In this document: piece by piece, positions 34,555 to 42,746 of the stretch | Layout of the letters: each line of letters opens with the position of its first letter | How positions within the stretch are numbered: the first letter of the stretch is position 1 | Source of the DNA: Desulfobacteraceae bacterium | GTDB taxonomy: Bacteria; Desulfobacterota; Desulfobacteria; Desulfobacterales; Desulfococcaceae | DNA: 42,746 nt | Reading direction: 5' to 3' | Assembly (NCBI GenBank): GCA_011390755.1 | Contig: JAABRU010000045.1 | Span: 1-42,746 of the forward strand | The notes under the pieces: generated by a model | What the model saw: the letters and a program-made list of their open reading frames with translations, nothing else | What the model was told of the DNA's origin: nothing | Database searches by the model: none | Position numbers and translations under genes: made by a program

Positions 34555-35357
34555 CAATATTTTTTCATCCTTCAGATACCCAAAAATGTGTGAATCCTGC
34601 TGAAATTGACAATTTCGCTTTGCGGTATACCCATTTCCTGACGATCCGACCGGAAAAAGAGAAATACAAAATTGAACATCCGAAAACTGTCAGAATGCCG
34701 AAAGCCGGTCAGGAGATAATTGAAATTCTCAAATTCCGTCAGGAATCCCAACTGAAATCTTTAAGGACAGTATATGATTTCCGGGTAATTGAAGCTGCAG
34801 CGGACTGGCGTTTGATTGTCGGACTTGGCAGCGGTCATGTGCTGGAAACCGGCATGACGCTTCACCATATTTACGGCATTCCCTATATTCCGGGAAGTGC
34901 GGTAAAAGGGGTTCTGCACCATTGGGTAAAGGACAAAAAAAATCAGGCCGAAGATGAAGATAAACACAAATTTGAAGATGAAGTGCCAATTTTTGGTTCT
35001 GAAGACAATAATGAACAGAAAATCAGAGGGAATGTTATTTTTATGGATGCGTTCCCGGTTGGCAATGTCAACTTTGCCACAGATATAATGAATCCGCATT
35101 ATTCAGAATATTACAACGGTGAAACCTGTCCCGCGGACTGGCAGAACCTCGTCCCCGTCAATTTTTTAACCCTTGAAAAAACAAGGTTTCGTTTCATTTT
35201 TTTATCCAAAAATTCCGCTTATCTGAAAAAAACTGCCAACTGGCTGAAAGAAATTTTTGAACGTAAGGGAATCGGAGCCAAAACAGCGGTTGGATACGGA
35301 TATTTTAAAGACAGACAGGATATTACAAAAAAAATAACAGAAAATTTTCAAATATAA
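34551..35357 (+). CDS. cmr6: type III-B CRISPR RAMP protein Cmr6
   Basis: Cmr6 is a Cas7-like subunit near the 3' end of the guide. After about 80 family-variable residues comes the conserved core VGLGSGHVLETGMTLHHIYG, IPYIPGSAVKGVLHHW and GNVIFMDAFPV, and the glycine-rich GIGAKTAVGYGYF near the end. The length of 268 residues is normal. It is the last Cas gene; no cas6, cas1, cas2 or repeat array follows. The next gene, an envelope protein, begins after only 13 bases that contain its ribosome site. Confidence 0.95.
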   Translation: MTIFFHPSDTQKCVNPAEIDNFALRYTHFLTIRPEKEKYKIEHPKTVRMPKAGQEIIEILKFRQESQLKSLRTVYDFRVIEAAADWRLIVGLGSGHVLETGMTLHHIYGIPYIPGSAVKGVLHHWVKDKKNQAEDEDKHKFEDEVPIFGSEDNNEQKIRGNVIFMDAFPVGNVNFATDIMNPHYSEYYNGETCPADWQNLVPVNFLTLEKTRFRFIFLSKNSAYLKKTANWLKEIFERKGIGAKTAVGYGYFKDRQDITKKITENFQI

Positions 35358-35370
35358 AGGAGATACCCAA

Positions 35371-36117
35371 ATGTTCAGATTTATGGTAATATGTATGATG
35401 TTTGCAGCGGCTGTCTGTGCCTATGCTTCTGAAAATGATTCGGATCAGCTGCTGAAAGAAATTGACAGAAACCTGAATCCCGAATCCTATGAATCCTACA
35501 GAAAACTGATTAACATTGAACCGGACGGCAAAAAAAAAGAGTATGTGCTCTTTACAGTGAAAAAAGGAACCGATAAAATTGTTTCGCTTTTTCTTTCTCC
35601 GGCAAGCGAAAAAGGGCGAAGTACCCTGAGACTTGGCGATAATATGTGGCTTTATATTCCCAATGTCGGCAAACCCATCCGGATCACAAGTCTCCAGTCT
35701 GTTGTGGGCGGTGTATTCAACAACTCGGATATCCTGCGTCTGGATTATTCTGCGGAATACAATGTTGAAAAAAAAGAAGAGAATGAAAAAGAGTATCTGC
35801 TTTATCTGAAAGCAAAAAGCAAATCCGTTGCCTATGACCGGATAAAATTATGGGCGGACAAAGCCAATAAGCTCCCTGTAAAAATCGAGTGCCTCACAGA
35901 GGCGAATATGCTGATCAAGACCCTTTATTTCAAAGATGTCAAAGATTTCGGGGACGGCATTGTCAGACCCGCTGTGATTGAGACCGACAGTCCTTTGTAT
36001 AAAAATTACAGATCCGTGATCCTGTTTGCGGGAATCAAAAAAAGAGAGGTCGGGGATGAAGTGTTTACCCTGACATTTATGCCCAGTATGGAATCTGTAA
36101 GAAATCAGGGGGAATAA
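35371..36117 (+). CDS. outer-membrane lipoprotein-sorting protein (LolA-like)
   Basis: A 248-residue exported protein with a signal peptide (MFRFMVICMMFAAAVCAYAS). The LolA-like fold shows LRLGDNMWLYIPNVGKPIRI, VVGGVFNNSDILRLDYS and the late strand KLPVKIECL. This family, related to LolA/LolB, carries lipids or lipoproteins across the periplasm and often sits next to ABC or RND exporters. AAGGAGAT at 35358-35365 sets the start. It lies 13 bases after cmr6 and three before the beta-barrel gene. It makes better sense as partner of the ABC pair at 23616-25551 than of the Cmr genes between. Confidence 0.85.
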   Translation: MFRFMVICMMFAAAVCAYASENDSDQLLKEIDRNLNPESYESYRKLINIEPDGKKKEYVLFTVKKGTDKIVSLFLSPASEKGRSTLRLGDNMWLYIPNVGKPIRITSLQSVVGGVFNNSDILRLDYSAEYNVEKKEENEKEYLLYLKAKSKSVAYDRIKLWADKANKLPVKIECLTEANMLIKTLYFKDVKDFGDGIVRPAVIETDSPLYKNYRSVILFAGIKKREVGDEVFTLTFMPSMESVRNQGE

Positions 36118-36120
36118 GTC

Positions 36121-37407
36121 TTGAAAACCCTTGCCGTTGTATTGCTTTTTATAAGCTGTTTTCAATATCCGGGATACGGAGAGGAATATTCCTTTGATCT
36201 GTCTGAAATAGAGAAAAAACCTTATCATATGGGCGGATATGCGGAATTCAGCCCCTCGCTTTTCCGCCTGAATCAGGAATCTGCGCTGTATAAACTCGGA
36301 TTTTATAATAAAGATGAAGGAAGCAGTCTGGAAGAATACAGTTTCCGGCTTCAGATGGAAGGCAGTTATGAAACAGGAATGATCCGTTTTTTCGTCAGAA
36401 GCAATTCGGATGTCAATTATACATATTCAGGATGGGATGATAAAACAAGCATTTATGAAGGTTATGTCTCTGTAAAACCGTCTTCATCCCTGCGGATTGA
36501 TGCGGGCAGAAAAAGTCTGAAATGGGGCAAGGGCTATGCATGGAATCCGGTGGCATTTATTGACAGACCCAAAGACCCGGATGATCCGGAACTCAGTCTG
36601 GAGGGCTTTATTGTATGCACTGCGGATTATATCAAATCCTTTGACAGTGTGCTGAAAACCCTGTCTTTTACGCCTGTTCTCTTTCCGGTTTATGAGCATA
36701 TCAATGATGATTTCGGAGAAATTCATCATCTGAATTTTGCGGCAAAGACGTATTTTCTGCTCTGTGACACGGATATTGATCTGATCTTTATGACGGGTGA
36801 CGGCCGGGCAGGGCAGTACGGCATTGACTTTTCCGGGAATATATCCGAGAATTTCGAGATACACGGGGAATTTGCCTATATTGAAGATTATCAGAAAAAA
36901 TACATGGATGAAAAGGGCAATATTTTTGAGAAAAAGCAGGATATTCAGAATTATCTTTTGGGAATCCGCTATCTGACAGAATATGACACTACTTTTATTA
37001 TTGAATATTTTCGTAACGGAGCAGGTTATTCCCCTGGGGAACTGAAGGATTTTTTTTCATCTGCTGACAAAGGATACGATGCGTATCTTTCTGACGGAAA
37101 TGATGCATTGCTGAACAGGGCACTGAATATCCGTGAAAAGTACAGCAGAAATCCGCTGAAGGATTATCTGTATTTCAGGGTCAGTCAGAAAGAACCCTTT
37201 GATATTCTCTATTTCACACCGTCTGTAACCTGCATTGTCAATATGAATGACAGCAGTTTTTCCCTGTCTCCGGAACTGCTTTACAGCGGTATCACCAATC
37301 TGGAGATGCGGCTGAAAGCGGGCCTTGTCCGGGGAAAAGAAAATACGGAATACGGAGAAAAACAGAATGACTTCAGGATGGAATTAAGGGTAAGATATTA
37401 TTTCTGA
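36121..37407 (+). CDS. outer-membrane beta-barrel protein, unrecognised family (DUF1302-like)
   Basis: A 428-residue protein with a signal peptide (LAVVLLFISCFQYPGYG) and alternating hydrophobic/polar strands rich in Y, F and G. It ends in an aromatic residue after a basic strand (MELRVRYYF), the classic C-terminal signal for BAM-dependent barrel insertion. The segment IDAGRKSLKWGKGYAWNPVA resembles porin-like DUF1302 or alginate-export proteins, but I cannot place the family firmly. The TTG start at 36121 lies three bases after the LolA-like gene stop, with GGGGGAAT upstream. Probably the outer-membrane component of the same export unit. Confidence 0.75.
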   Translation: MKTLAVVLLFISCFQYPGYGEEYSFDLSEIEKKPYHMGGYAEFSPSLFRLNQESALYKLGFYNKDEGSSLEEYSFRLQMEGSYETGMIRFFVRSNSDVNYTYSGWDDKTSIYEGYVSVKPSSSLRIDAGRKSLKWGKGYAWNPVAFIDRPKDPDDPELSLEGFIVCTADYIKSFDSVLKTLSFTPVLFPVYEHINDDFGEIHHLNFAAKTYFLLCDTDIDLIFMTGDGRAGQYGIDFSGNISENFEIHGEFAYIEDYQKKYMDEKGNIFEKKQDIQNYLLGIRYLTEYDTTFIIEYFRNGAGYSPGELKDFFSSADKGYDAYLSDGNDALLNRALNIREKYSRNPLKDYLYFRVSQKEPFDILYFTPSVTCIVNMNDSSFSLSPELLYSGITNLEMRLKAGLVRGKENTEYGEKQNDFRMELRVRYYF

Positions 37408-37410
37408 TGT

Positions 37411-37462
37411 CCCGTAAAAAGTCCGGAATTCTGATTCCGCCCCGTTCCGGCAAAAACCGGAA
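37411..37462. repeat. family A repeat fragment and small hairpin
   Basis: CCCGTAAAAAGTCCGGAATT (37411-) matches one end of the family A repeat. TTCCGG (37445-37450) then pairs with CCGGAA (37457-37462) around CAAAAA. The hairpin may end the preceding transcription unit, but the T run is poor. Confidence 0.4.
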
Positions 37463-37541
37463 TGCGGTATTTTCAGCATGTTCCGGGCATTTGTTTCATT
37501 ATATTCTGATCCATATGCACCCCTAAGAAAGGTGGGAAATT

Positions 37542-39044
37542 ATGAGTTTCGAGAAATATGACATAGGTCCATTTTATGATGAAATGTTCGAGGCTCCGGG
37601 CCGTCCCCGGCCGGGAAGCCGTCTGCTGGCACAAAAAATTGAATCGCTTCCCAAAGGAGAGCTGCGGCGGCGCCAGGCCGCAGCAGAGAAATCCCTGTAT
37701 GATATGGGGATTACCTTTAATGTATACGGACATGAAGATGCAGATGAAAAAATCTGGCCCTTTGATCTTCTGCCCCGTATTGTGGACAGTTCGGAATGGG
37801 AAAGGATTGAAAAAGGACTGCAGCAGCGGATTCAGGCCCTTAATCTTTTTATTGATGATGTTTATCACGGACAGAAAATTGTAAAGGACGGTATTGTTCC
37901 TTCAGAGCTGATTACTTCCGCGGAAGGTTTTCTGCCCCCCTGCATCGGACTCAATCCCCCGGGCGGTGTATGGTGCCATGTGACCGGAACGGATCTGGTG
38001 CGGGATGAAAAGGGGACCATATATGTGCTGGAAGATAATCTCCGCTGCCCTTCGGGGGTTTCCTATGTACTGGCCAACCGCCGCCTGATGAAACGGACTT
38101 TTCCCGAAGTTTTTGCCGCCTCCAATGTCAAACCCGTGGATGTGTACCCGACCAAACTGCTGGATATGCTTTATTCCGTAGCGCCTTCAGGGGTTCAGAA
38201 CCCCATGGTTGTCCTGCTTACGCCGGGGATTTACAATTCCGCCTATTTTGAACATTCTTTTCTGGCCCATGAAACCGGCATGGAGCTGGTGGAGGGCCGG
38301 GACCTGATTGTCGAAGACGGTTTTGTCTGTATGCGCACTAGCAAAGGACTGCAGAGAGTGGATGTTATCTACCGGCGGCTGAATGATGATTTCCTTGATC
38401 CCAAAACTCTCCGGAAAGATTCCGTGCTGGGTGTGCCCGGGATTATGGATGTGTACCGCTCCGGCCGCGTGACCCTGGCCAATGCCCCCGGAACCGGTGT
38501 GGCGGATGACAAGGTGATTTACGCTTATGTGCCCAAAATGATTGAATATTATCTGGGAGAAGATAGCATTATTCCCAATGTCCCCACCTATCTGTGCTGG
38601 GAAAAGAAAGACCGCGCTTATATATTGGATCACCTGGCAGAGCTTGTGGTAAAATCCGCCAATGAATCGGGCGGATACGGTATGCTTATCGGGCCTTCCG
38701 CATCTGCGGGGGAACAGGCGGAATTTGCCGAAAAAATCAAAGCCGAACCGCGTAATTTTATTGCCCAGCCAGCGCTGGGACTGTCCCGCGTGCCCATTAT
38801 TACGGAGGACAGTTTTGAAGGACGGCATGTGGATCTGCGGCCCTTTATTCTGTATGGAAAAGATGTTTATGTGCTGCCCGGCGGTCTGACACGGGTTGCG
38901 CTGCGCAAAGGATCGCTGGTGGTAAATTCTTCCCAGGGCGGCGGCAGTAAAGATACCTGGGTAGTGGAAAGACCGAGCCTTACACCGGAAAATATATTTC
39001 AGAACGGATTTCAGGAACAATCACAATTTCAGAGGAGTTCATGA
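37542..39044 (+). CDS. circularly permuted ATP-grasp type 2 family protein
   Basis: A 500-residue protein of the circularly permuted ATP-grasp family (formerly DUF404/DUF407). Recognisable blocks are [58 protein letters not shown] (seen here with I for V at the start), [11 protein letters not shown] and a late [14 protein letters not shown]-grasp enzymes join a carboxylate to an amine or thiol. Members of this family are predicted to make peptide-like linkages, but no reaction is established here. AGGTGGG at 37530-37536 supports ATG 37542. The alpha-E gene starts one base after its stop codon, the standard pairing. The usual third partner, a transglutaminase-like protease gene, is not present. 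Confidence 0.92.
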   Translation: MSFEKYDIGPFYDEMFEAPGRPRPGSRLLAQKIESLPKGELRRRQAAAEKSLYDMGITFNVYGHEDADEKIWPFDLLPRIVDSSEWERIEKGLQQRIQALNLFIDDVYHGQKIVKDGIVPSELITSAEGFLPPCIGLNPPGGVWCHVTGTDLVRDEKGTIYVLEDNLRCPSGVSYVLANRRLMKRTFPEVFAASNVKPVDVYPTKLLDMLYSVAPSGVQNPMVVLLTPGIYNSAYFEHSFLAHETGMELVEGRDLIVEDGFVCMRTSKGLQRVDVIYRRLNDDFLDPKTLRKDSVLGVPGIMDVYRSGRVTLANAPGTGVADDKVIYAYVPKMIEYYLGEDSIIPNVPTYLCWEKKDRAYILDHLAELVVKSANESGGYGMLIGPSASAGEQAEFAEKIKAEPRNFIAQPALGLSRVPIITEDSFEGRHVDLRPFILYGKDVYVLPGGLTRVALRKGSLVVNSSQGGGSKDTWVVERPSLTPENIFQNGFQEQSQFQRSS

Positions 39045-39045
39045 T

Positions 39046-40005
39046 ATGCTAAGCAGGGTTGCCGATACTTTATACTGGATGAGCCGTTACCTGGAACGGG
39101 CTGAAAGCATCTCCCGCTTCGTAGAGGTGAACTGGCATCTTTATTTGGAACAGTCACAGAACCATTTACAGGAATGGGGAGCACTTATCAGTGTGACCGG
39201 AGACAATGAGGCATTCCGGAAACGCTATGAAAACTATTCCAGAGAAAATGTTATCAATTTTCTTTTTTTTGATACAGACTATCCCCATTCTGTGGTTTCC
39301 TGCCTTCGTGCTGCCAGGGAAAATGCCCGCACAGTGCGGGAGATTATTTCGGCAGATATGTGGGAGCAGATCAATTCTTTTTACCATTTTGTGGAGGATA
39401 CGGGAAAATATCCGGCTGCGGTTCATGAAAATCCCTATGAATTCTGCCAGTCCATCCAGCTCCGGGGAATGCTTATCAACGGTCTGACCAATGATACCAT
39501 GCTGCACGGAGAAGGCTGGCATTTTGTCCGCCTGGGGCGTTATCTGGAAAGGGCCGATAAAACCTCCCGCATTCTGGATGTAAAATATTTTACCCTGCTG
39601 CCGGGTGCGAATTATGTGGGAACCAATTATGATGATGTGCAGTGGGCCGCCCTGCTGCGGGCGACCGGGGGCCTGGAGGCCTACCGGCAGCAGTGCGGCC
39701 GTATCTTCCCTTCCGAAGTGGCCCGTTTTCTCATGTTCGACCGCCTTTTTGCCCGGTCGGTTATCCGATGCCTTCTGGTAGCAAGGGAATCCCTCCACGC
39801 CATCAGCGGCAGTCTGACAGGAGAGTACCGGAACAAAGCCGAACAGCGTATGGGAGCCCTTTGTTCCGAGCTGTCTTTTACAGATATTCATGCTGTTTTT
39901 GAGCACGGACTCCATGAATTCACAGATCAGCTGCAGGTGAAAATGAACCGGGTGCATGATGCCGTTTCCGAAACTTTTTTCGGTTATAAAAATACAGAAA
40001 AATAA
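39046..40005 (+). CDS. alpha-E domain protein
   Basis: A 319-residue helical protein of the alpha-E family (formerly DUF403). It starts LSRVADTLYWMSRYLERAES and repeats the theme in WHFVRLGRYLERADKTSRIL, the duplicated tryptophan/tyrosine-arginine-glutamate motif of the family. It has no known catalytic residues and is thought to work with the ATP-grasp protein encoded just upstream. GAGGAG at 39033-39038 sets ATG 39046. Hairpins follow immediately, so the pair is a two-gene unit. Confidence 0.93.
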   Translation: MLSRVADTLYWMSRYLERAESISRFVEVNWHLYLEQSQNHLQEWGALISVTGDNEAFRKRYENYSRENVINFLFFDTDYPHSVVSCLRAARENARTVREIISADMWEQINSFYHFVEDTGKYPAAVHENPYEFCQSIQLRGMLINGLTNDTMLHGEGWHFVRLGRYLERADKTSRILDVKYFTLLPGANYVGTNYDDVQWAALLRATGGLEAYRQQCGRIFPSEVARFLMFDRLFARSVIRCLLVARESLHAISGSLTGEYRNKAEQRMGALCSELSFTDIHAVFEHGLHEFTDQLQVKMNRVHDAVSETFFGYKNTEK

Positions 40006-40208
40006 AACTGCGGCCGGTCAGTTCCGCAGTTTCACCTGCTGCCCTGCTGCCGGGTATCCTTTTTCCCGGCAGTTCTGCGGCATATGGGAAATCCGTTTTC
40101 CGGATTCCGGATGGGAAAGATAATATTTCCCAGGCATTCCGGCTTTTTTTTTCCCGGAAATCAGCCGTCCTGACCCACTGCCCCTTTCCGCAATGCGGGA
40201 AATGGGGG
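40005..40208. terminator. cluster of hairpins between convergent genes
   Basis: AAACTGCGG (40005-40013) pairs with CCGCAGTTT (40024-40032). CTGCCGGG (40047-40054) pairs with CCCGGCAG (40065-40072). TTCCGG (40137-40142) pairs with CCGGAA (40154-40159) over a T-rich loop. CCCCTTTCCGC (40181-40191) pairs with GCGGGAAATGGGG (40195-40207, one bulge) right after the stop of the minus-strand gene. Together they probably end both convergent units, although no single one is a textbook terminator. Confidence 0.5.
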
Positions 40209-40210
40209 GA

Positions 40211-42304
40211 TCAGAACTGCGGTTCCAGTATCACTGTCGCATCCACGGCCACCGGTTTCCCTTCGGAGATAATCAGGGGATTTATATCAATTTCCCGGAT
40301 TTGCGGGAAAGCCAGTCCCAGTCTTCCCAGATTGACAAGTATACAGGCCATTTCATTTCTGTCCAGGGGAACAGAACCGCGAAAGCCGTCAAGCATCTGC
40401 CGGGTTCTGAGGCGGCCGATGAGATCCAGGGCTTCATCATGGGTCAGGGGGGCCGAGGCAAACACCCGGTCTTTCATGACTTCCGCCAGTATTCCGCCCA
40501 GACCGAACATGACACAGGGGCCGAACTGCGGGTCTCTGATCAATCCGGCGATAAGTTCCACACCGCTTTTGATCTGTTTTTGTACCAGCACTTTGCCGGT
40601 ATCTCCGATCTTTGATCTGATATCTTTATGGTGTTCTTTTATCGCGGCTTCGCTTATCAGCCACATGCGTATCAGTTCGGATTCACTTTTATGTATCTGT
40701 CCGGGAATCAGTCCTTTCATCACCAGCGGCCCGCCGATTTCGGACAATGCCCGGATACCGTCCTCCCCGTCGGAAATAATCCGCTCGGTAACTGTGGGAA
40801 TACTGCAGCCGGACAGTATTATTTTGGAAAGATATTCATCCAGTACGCCTTTTTCCCCGGCCAGTAATTCATTGGCTCTTTCGGAAACACGGAAAGAATC
40901 GCATATGATTTCTCTGGGCGCACCGCTTCCCATAAATCTTTTCCGCTCAAACACCGCGTGAATGCATTCGACTGCCCGTCTGATTTCCCGGTACACCGGA
41001 ATACCGAGGGCCTGGGTTTTCATCTGAAATGCCTTTGCCTCCCCGCTGTCTCCCATGAGCCAGCAGAATACGGGTTTCCCCGCGGCTCCGGCAAGTTTTT
41101 GGGCTTCGGAAAGATCGATATTCAGATTAAAACCGCCTGCAAAGACATGAAGAAACAGGGCATCCACCCCGGGGTCTGCACAGATGGCCCGGAAAGCAGT
41201 ATCATATGCTTTTGCCGCGCCGCTTTTTTCCACCGCAGGCCAGAGATCCACCGGATTGGAAGGCTGCATCCAGTCCGGATATATTTCTTTCAGCGATGCA
41301 AGTGCTGCCGGAGAAAGACAGGCCGGTTCCAGGCCTTTCCCATGCAGAAAATCCGCACTGACAATGCCTGCACCGCCACTGTATGTAAGCACGGCCACTC
41401 TTCCTTTGGGGGAAGATTCCACATAGGAATAAGAAGCCAGGGTCCGGCACAGGTCGGTCAGATGATCGAAATCATCGGCTTCTGTCACACCCACCTGGGC
41501 CAATGCCCCGCTGATAACAGCACTGTCTCCGGCCATACTGGCCGTATGACTCATGGCGGCCGCTGCTCCCCCGGGGCTTTTTCCGCCCTTGAGCAGAACA
41601 AGCGGTTTGGATGAATTCCGGCATATTTCCATAAAATTCCGGCCATCGGAAATGGTTTCCAGATACAGACCCACGGCATGGGTTTCCGGATCACGGATCA
41701 GATAATCCAGCAGTTCGCATTCATCCACATCCGCTTTATTGCCGACAGAACAGACCTTGCTGATGCCCATAAAACCGTGACTCATCCGGTCAATGAGAAA
41801 AGCACCGGAAAGCATTCCGCTCTGCACGATAAGAGAGACATTGCCGGGAATGAGATGTTCCCATATGGCAGGGGATACAAAAGAAAAAATACGGCGGTTG
41901 ACGGCATCCACCAGCCCCATGCAGTTCGGCCCCCAGATGCGGATGCCCTTCTCTCCGGCGATCCGATCCATCTCTTTCTGCATGGCCTTTCCTTCAAAAC
42001 CGCTTTCCGCAAATCCGCCGGATTCAATCATCACAGCACGGATGCCTCTTTCCGCACAATCCCGCACTACCGGCAGTACCTTTTTTCCCGGCACAAAAAT
42101 GATTGCCAGGTCTACCGGGTCCGGCACATCCGGCACCGAGGAATAGCAGGGAATCCCTTCAATTTCACCATAGCGGGGATTCACCGGATAAATTCCCCCT
42201 TTGAAACCGATCATCAGATTTTTCAGAATGGCATATCCGCCTTTTGCGGGATTTGCACTGGCCCCGACCAGGGCAATTCCTTTGGGATTGAAAAAAGCAT
42301 TCAT
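40211..42304 (-). CDS. ADP-forming acyl-CoA synthetase (acetate--CoA ligase family, fused subunits)
   Basis: It interconverts acyl-CoA + ADP + Pi with acid + CoA + ATP, usually to harvest ATP from acyl-CoA. The roughly 697-residue product has an N-terminal CoA-binding Rossmann domain (GIALVGASANPAKGG; IWGPNCMGLV). A succinyl-CoA-ligase-like domain follows with the phosphohistidine motif MSHTASMAGD (H253, equivalent to His257 of the archaeal enzyme). The C-terminus is an ATP-grasp domain (PLVMKGLIPGQIHKSE; FGLGGILAEVMKD). Alpha and beta parts are fused in one chain, as in many bacteria. ATG 42304 fits the family N-terminus (NAFFNPKGIALVG); an earlier ATG at 42358 would add 18 residues with no ribosome site. 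The substrate acid cannot be told. It is transcribed alone, convergent with the alpha-E pair. Confidence 0.9.
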   Translation of the reverse strand: MNAFFNPKGIALVGASANPAKGGYAILKNLMIGFKGGIYPVNPRYGEIEGIPCYSSVPDVPDPVDLAIIFVPGKKVLPVVRDCAERGIRAVMIESGGFAESGFEGKAMQKEMDRIAGEKGIRIWGPNCMGLVDAVNRRIFSFVSPAIWEHLIPGNVSLIVQSGMLSGAFLIDRMSHGFMGISKVCSVGNKADVDECELLDYLIRDPETHAVGLYLETISDGRNFMEICRNSSKPLVLLKGGKSPGGAAAAMSHTASMAGDSAVISGALAQVGVTEADDFDHLTDLCRTLASYSYVESSPKGRVAVLTYSGGAGIVSADFLHGKGLEPACLSPAALASLKEIYPDWMQPSNPVDLWPAVEKSGAAKAYDTAFRAICADPGVDALFLHVFAGGFNLNIDLSEAQKLAGAAGKPVFCWLMGDSGEAKAFQMKTQALGIPVYREIRRAVECIHAVFERKRFMGSGAPREIICDSFRVSERANELLAGEKGVLDEYLSKIILSGCSIPTVTERIISDGEDGIRALSEIGGPLVMKGLIPGQIHKSESELIRMWLISEAAIKEHHKDIRSKIGDTGKVLVQKQIKSGVELIAGLIRDPQFGPCVMFGLGGILAEVMKDRVFASAPLTHDEALDLIGRLRTRQMLDGFRGSVPLDRNEMACILVNLGRLGLAFPQIREIDINPLIISEGKPVAVDATVILEPQF

Positions 42305-42500
42305 TGTTTTGTTTCTGTTCCTTTCTTTTTCCCCTGTTTCTGCATGGGAGAAAACCATGCAGTGAAATAATTTTCCGGAATGACTGAGAATTTCCGAATC
42401 ATTTTTTATATTTTATATTTTCCGATCTGTCAAATTTCTTTTAGGATTTTCCAATAAACGGTCATAAGATTTCATTCACAGCGAATTATGAAAAAGGGCT

Positions 42501-42556
42501 GGGTGCTTGGGTGCTTGGGTTCAACTCGTTCCCAGGCAGAGCCCGGAAACGAGTCA
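42501..42556. repeat. tandem GGGTGCTT repeat and ACTCGTT palindrome
   Basis: GGGTGCTT is repeated twice in tandem with a partial third copy (42501-42519). Next, ACTCGTTCCC (42524-42533) and the GGAAACGAGT ending near 42556 form an imperfect inverted repeat. Both lie in the roughly 440-base end of the window, which holds no gene. Confidence 0.5.
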
Positions 42557-42664
42557 AAGCTGTGGCGGAGTGCGAAAATTAAGGCCGAAGAGCCGGTTTT
42601 TCGCAGACACTTTCATATAAAACGGCCATGATATGCAATCACAACGAAACATGAAAGCAGGCAG

Positions 42665-42743
42665 GTAGGGTGCGTTAGGCGCTAGCCGTAACGCACCGTA
42701 ATATCTCCGGTTCGGTGCGTTACGCTTCGCTAACGCACCCTAC
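42665..42743. repeat. palindromic repeat with 14-bp perfect ends
   Basis: GTAGGGTGCGTTAG (42665-42678) and CTAACGCACCCTAC (42730-42743) are exact complements. Inside, GTAACGCACC (42689-42698) and GGTGCGTTAC (42713-42722) pair as well. This looks like a dispersed noncoding element; the window ends three bases later. Confidence 0.7.
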
Positions 42744-42746
42744 GGT

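Noticed and set aside
1..42746. tRNA, rRNA or transposase genes
   Set aside because: I looked in every gap for tRNA arm sequences and transposase-like frames and saw none.

Overview
The window looks like chromosomal DNA of a Desulfobacterota bacterium, probably near the Desulfobacteraceae/Desulfococcaceae. This is inferred from the yajC-secD-secF order, gene content such as an ADP-forming acyl-CoA ligase, moderate GC, and intergenic spaces packed with palindromic MITE-like repeats, which are typical of filamentous or multicellular members such as Desulfonema. No rRNA, tRNA, CRISPR array, transposase or phage gene is visible.

Layout. 1-8320 is a housekeeping block on the + strand: the tail of a LysM-like protein, yajC-secD-secF (Sec translocase accessory complex, SecF with two extra membrane segments), dprA, topA, then rplM-rpsI with their own promoter and a strong terminator. 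8320-18700 is a patchwork of single genes separated by repeats: an ECHDC3-type crotonase-fold protein lacking both catalytic glutamates (-), an amylosucrase (+), a phoB-phoR two-component pair (-), a periplasmic solute-binding protein, a truncated secreted-protein relic and a TauE/SafE permease. 18703-23331 is one very large Eco57I-like restriction-methylase, alone between repeats.

23616-37407 is the most interesting part. An ABC ATPase and its FtsX/MacB-type permease are followed, after a block of two stacked palindromes, by a tightly packed type III-B CRISPR effector operon. After it come a LolA-like lipoprotein-sorting protein and an outer-membrane beta-barrel protein. Those four envelope genes would make a sensible export operon on their own, so the defence cassette appears to have been inserted into it. 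The cassette reads DUF262 - HEPN (RNDIAH motif) - cmr1 - cas10/cmr2 (no HD domain, GGDD intact) - cmr3 - CARF/PD-(D/E)XK nuclease - cmr4 - cmr5 - cmr6. Most junctions overlap or are a few bases apart, and the HEPN stop codon overlaps the cmr1 start. The likely logic is RNA-guided target RNA binding by Cmr, cyclic oligoadenylate synthesis by Cas10, and activation of the CARF nuclease. The DUF262-HEPN pair is a second toxic module under the same transcription. cas6, cas1, cas2 and arrays are absent here and would have to act in trans.

37542-42304 holds a circularly permuted ATP-grasp/alpha-E pair (+) and a convergent ADP-forming acyl-CoA ligase (-). The window ends in more palindromic repeats.
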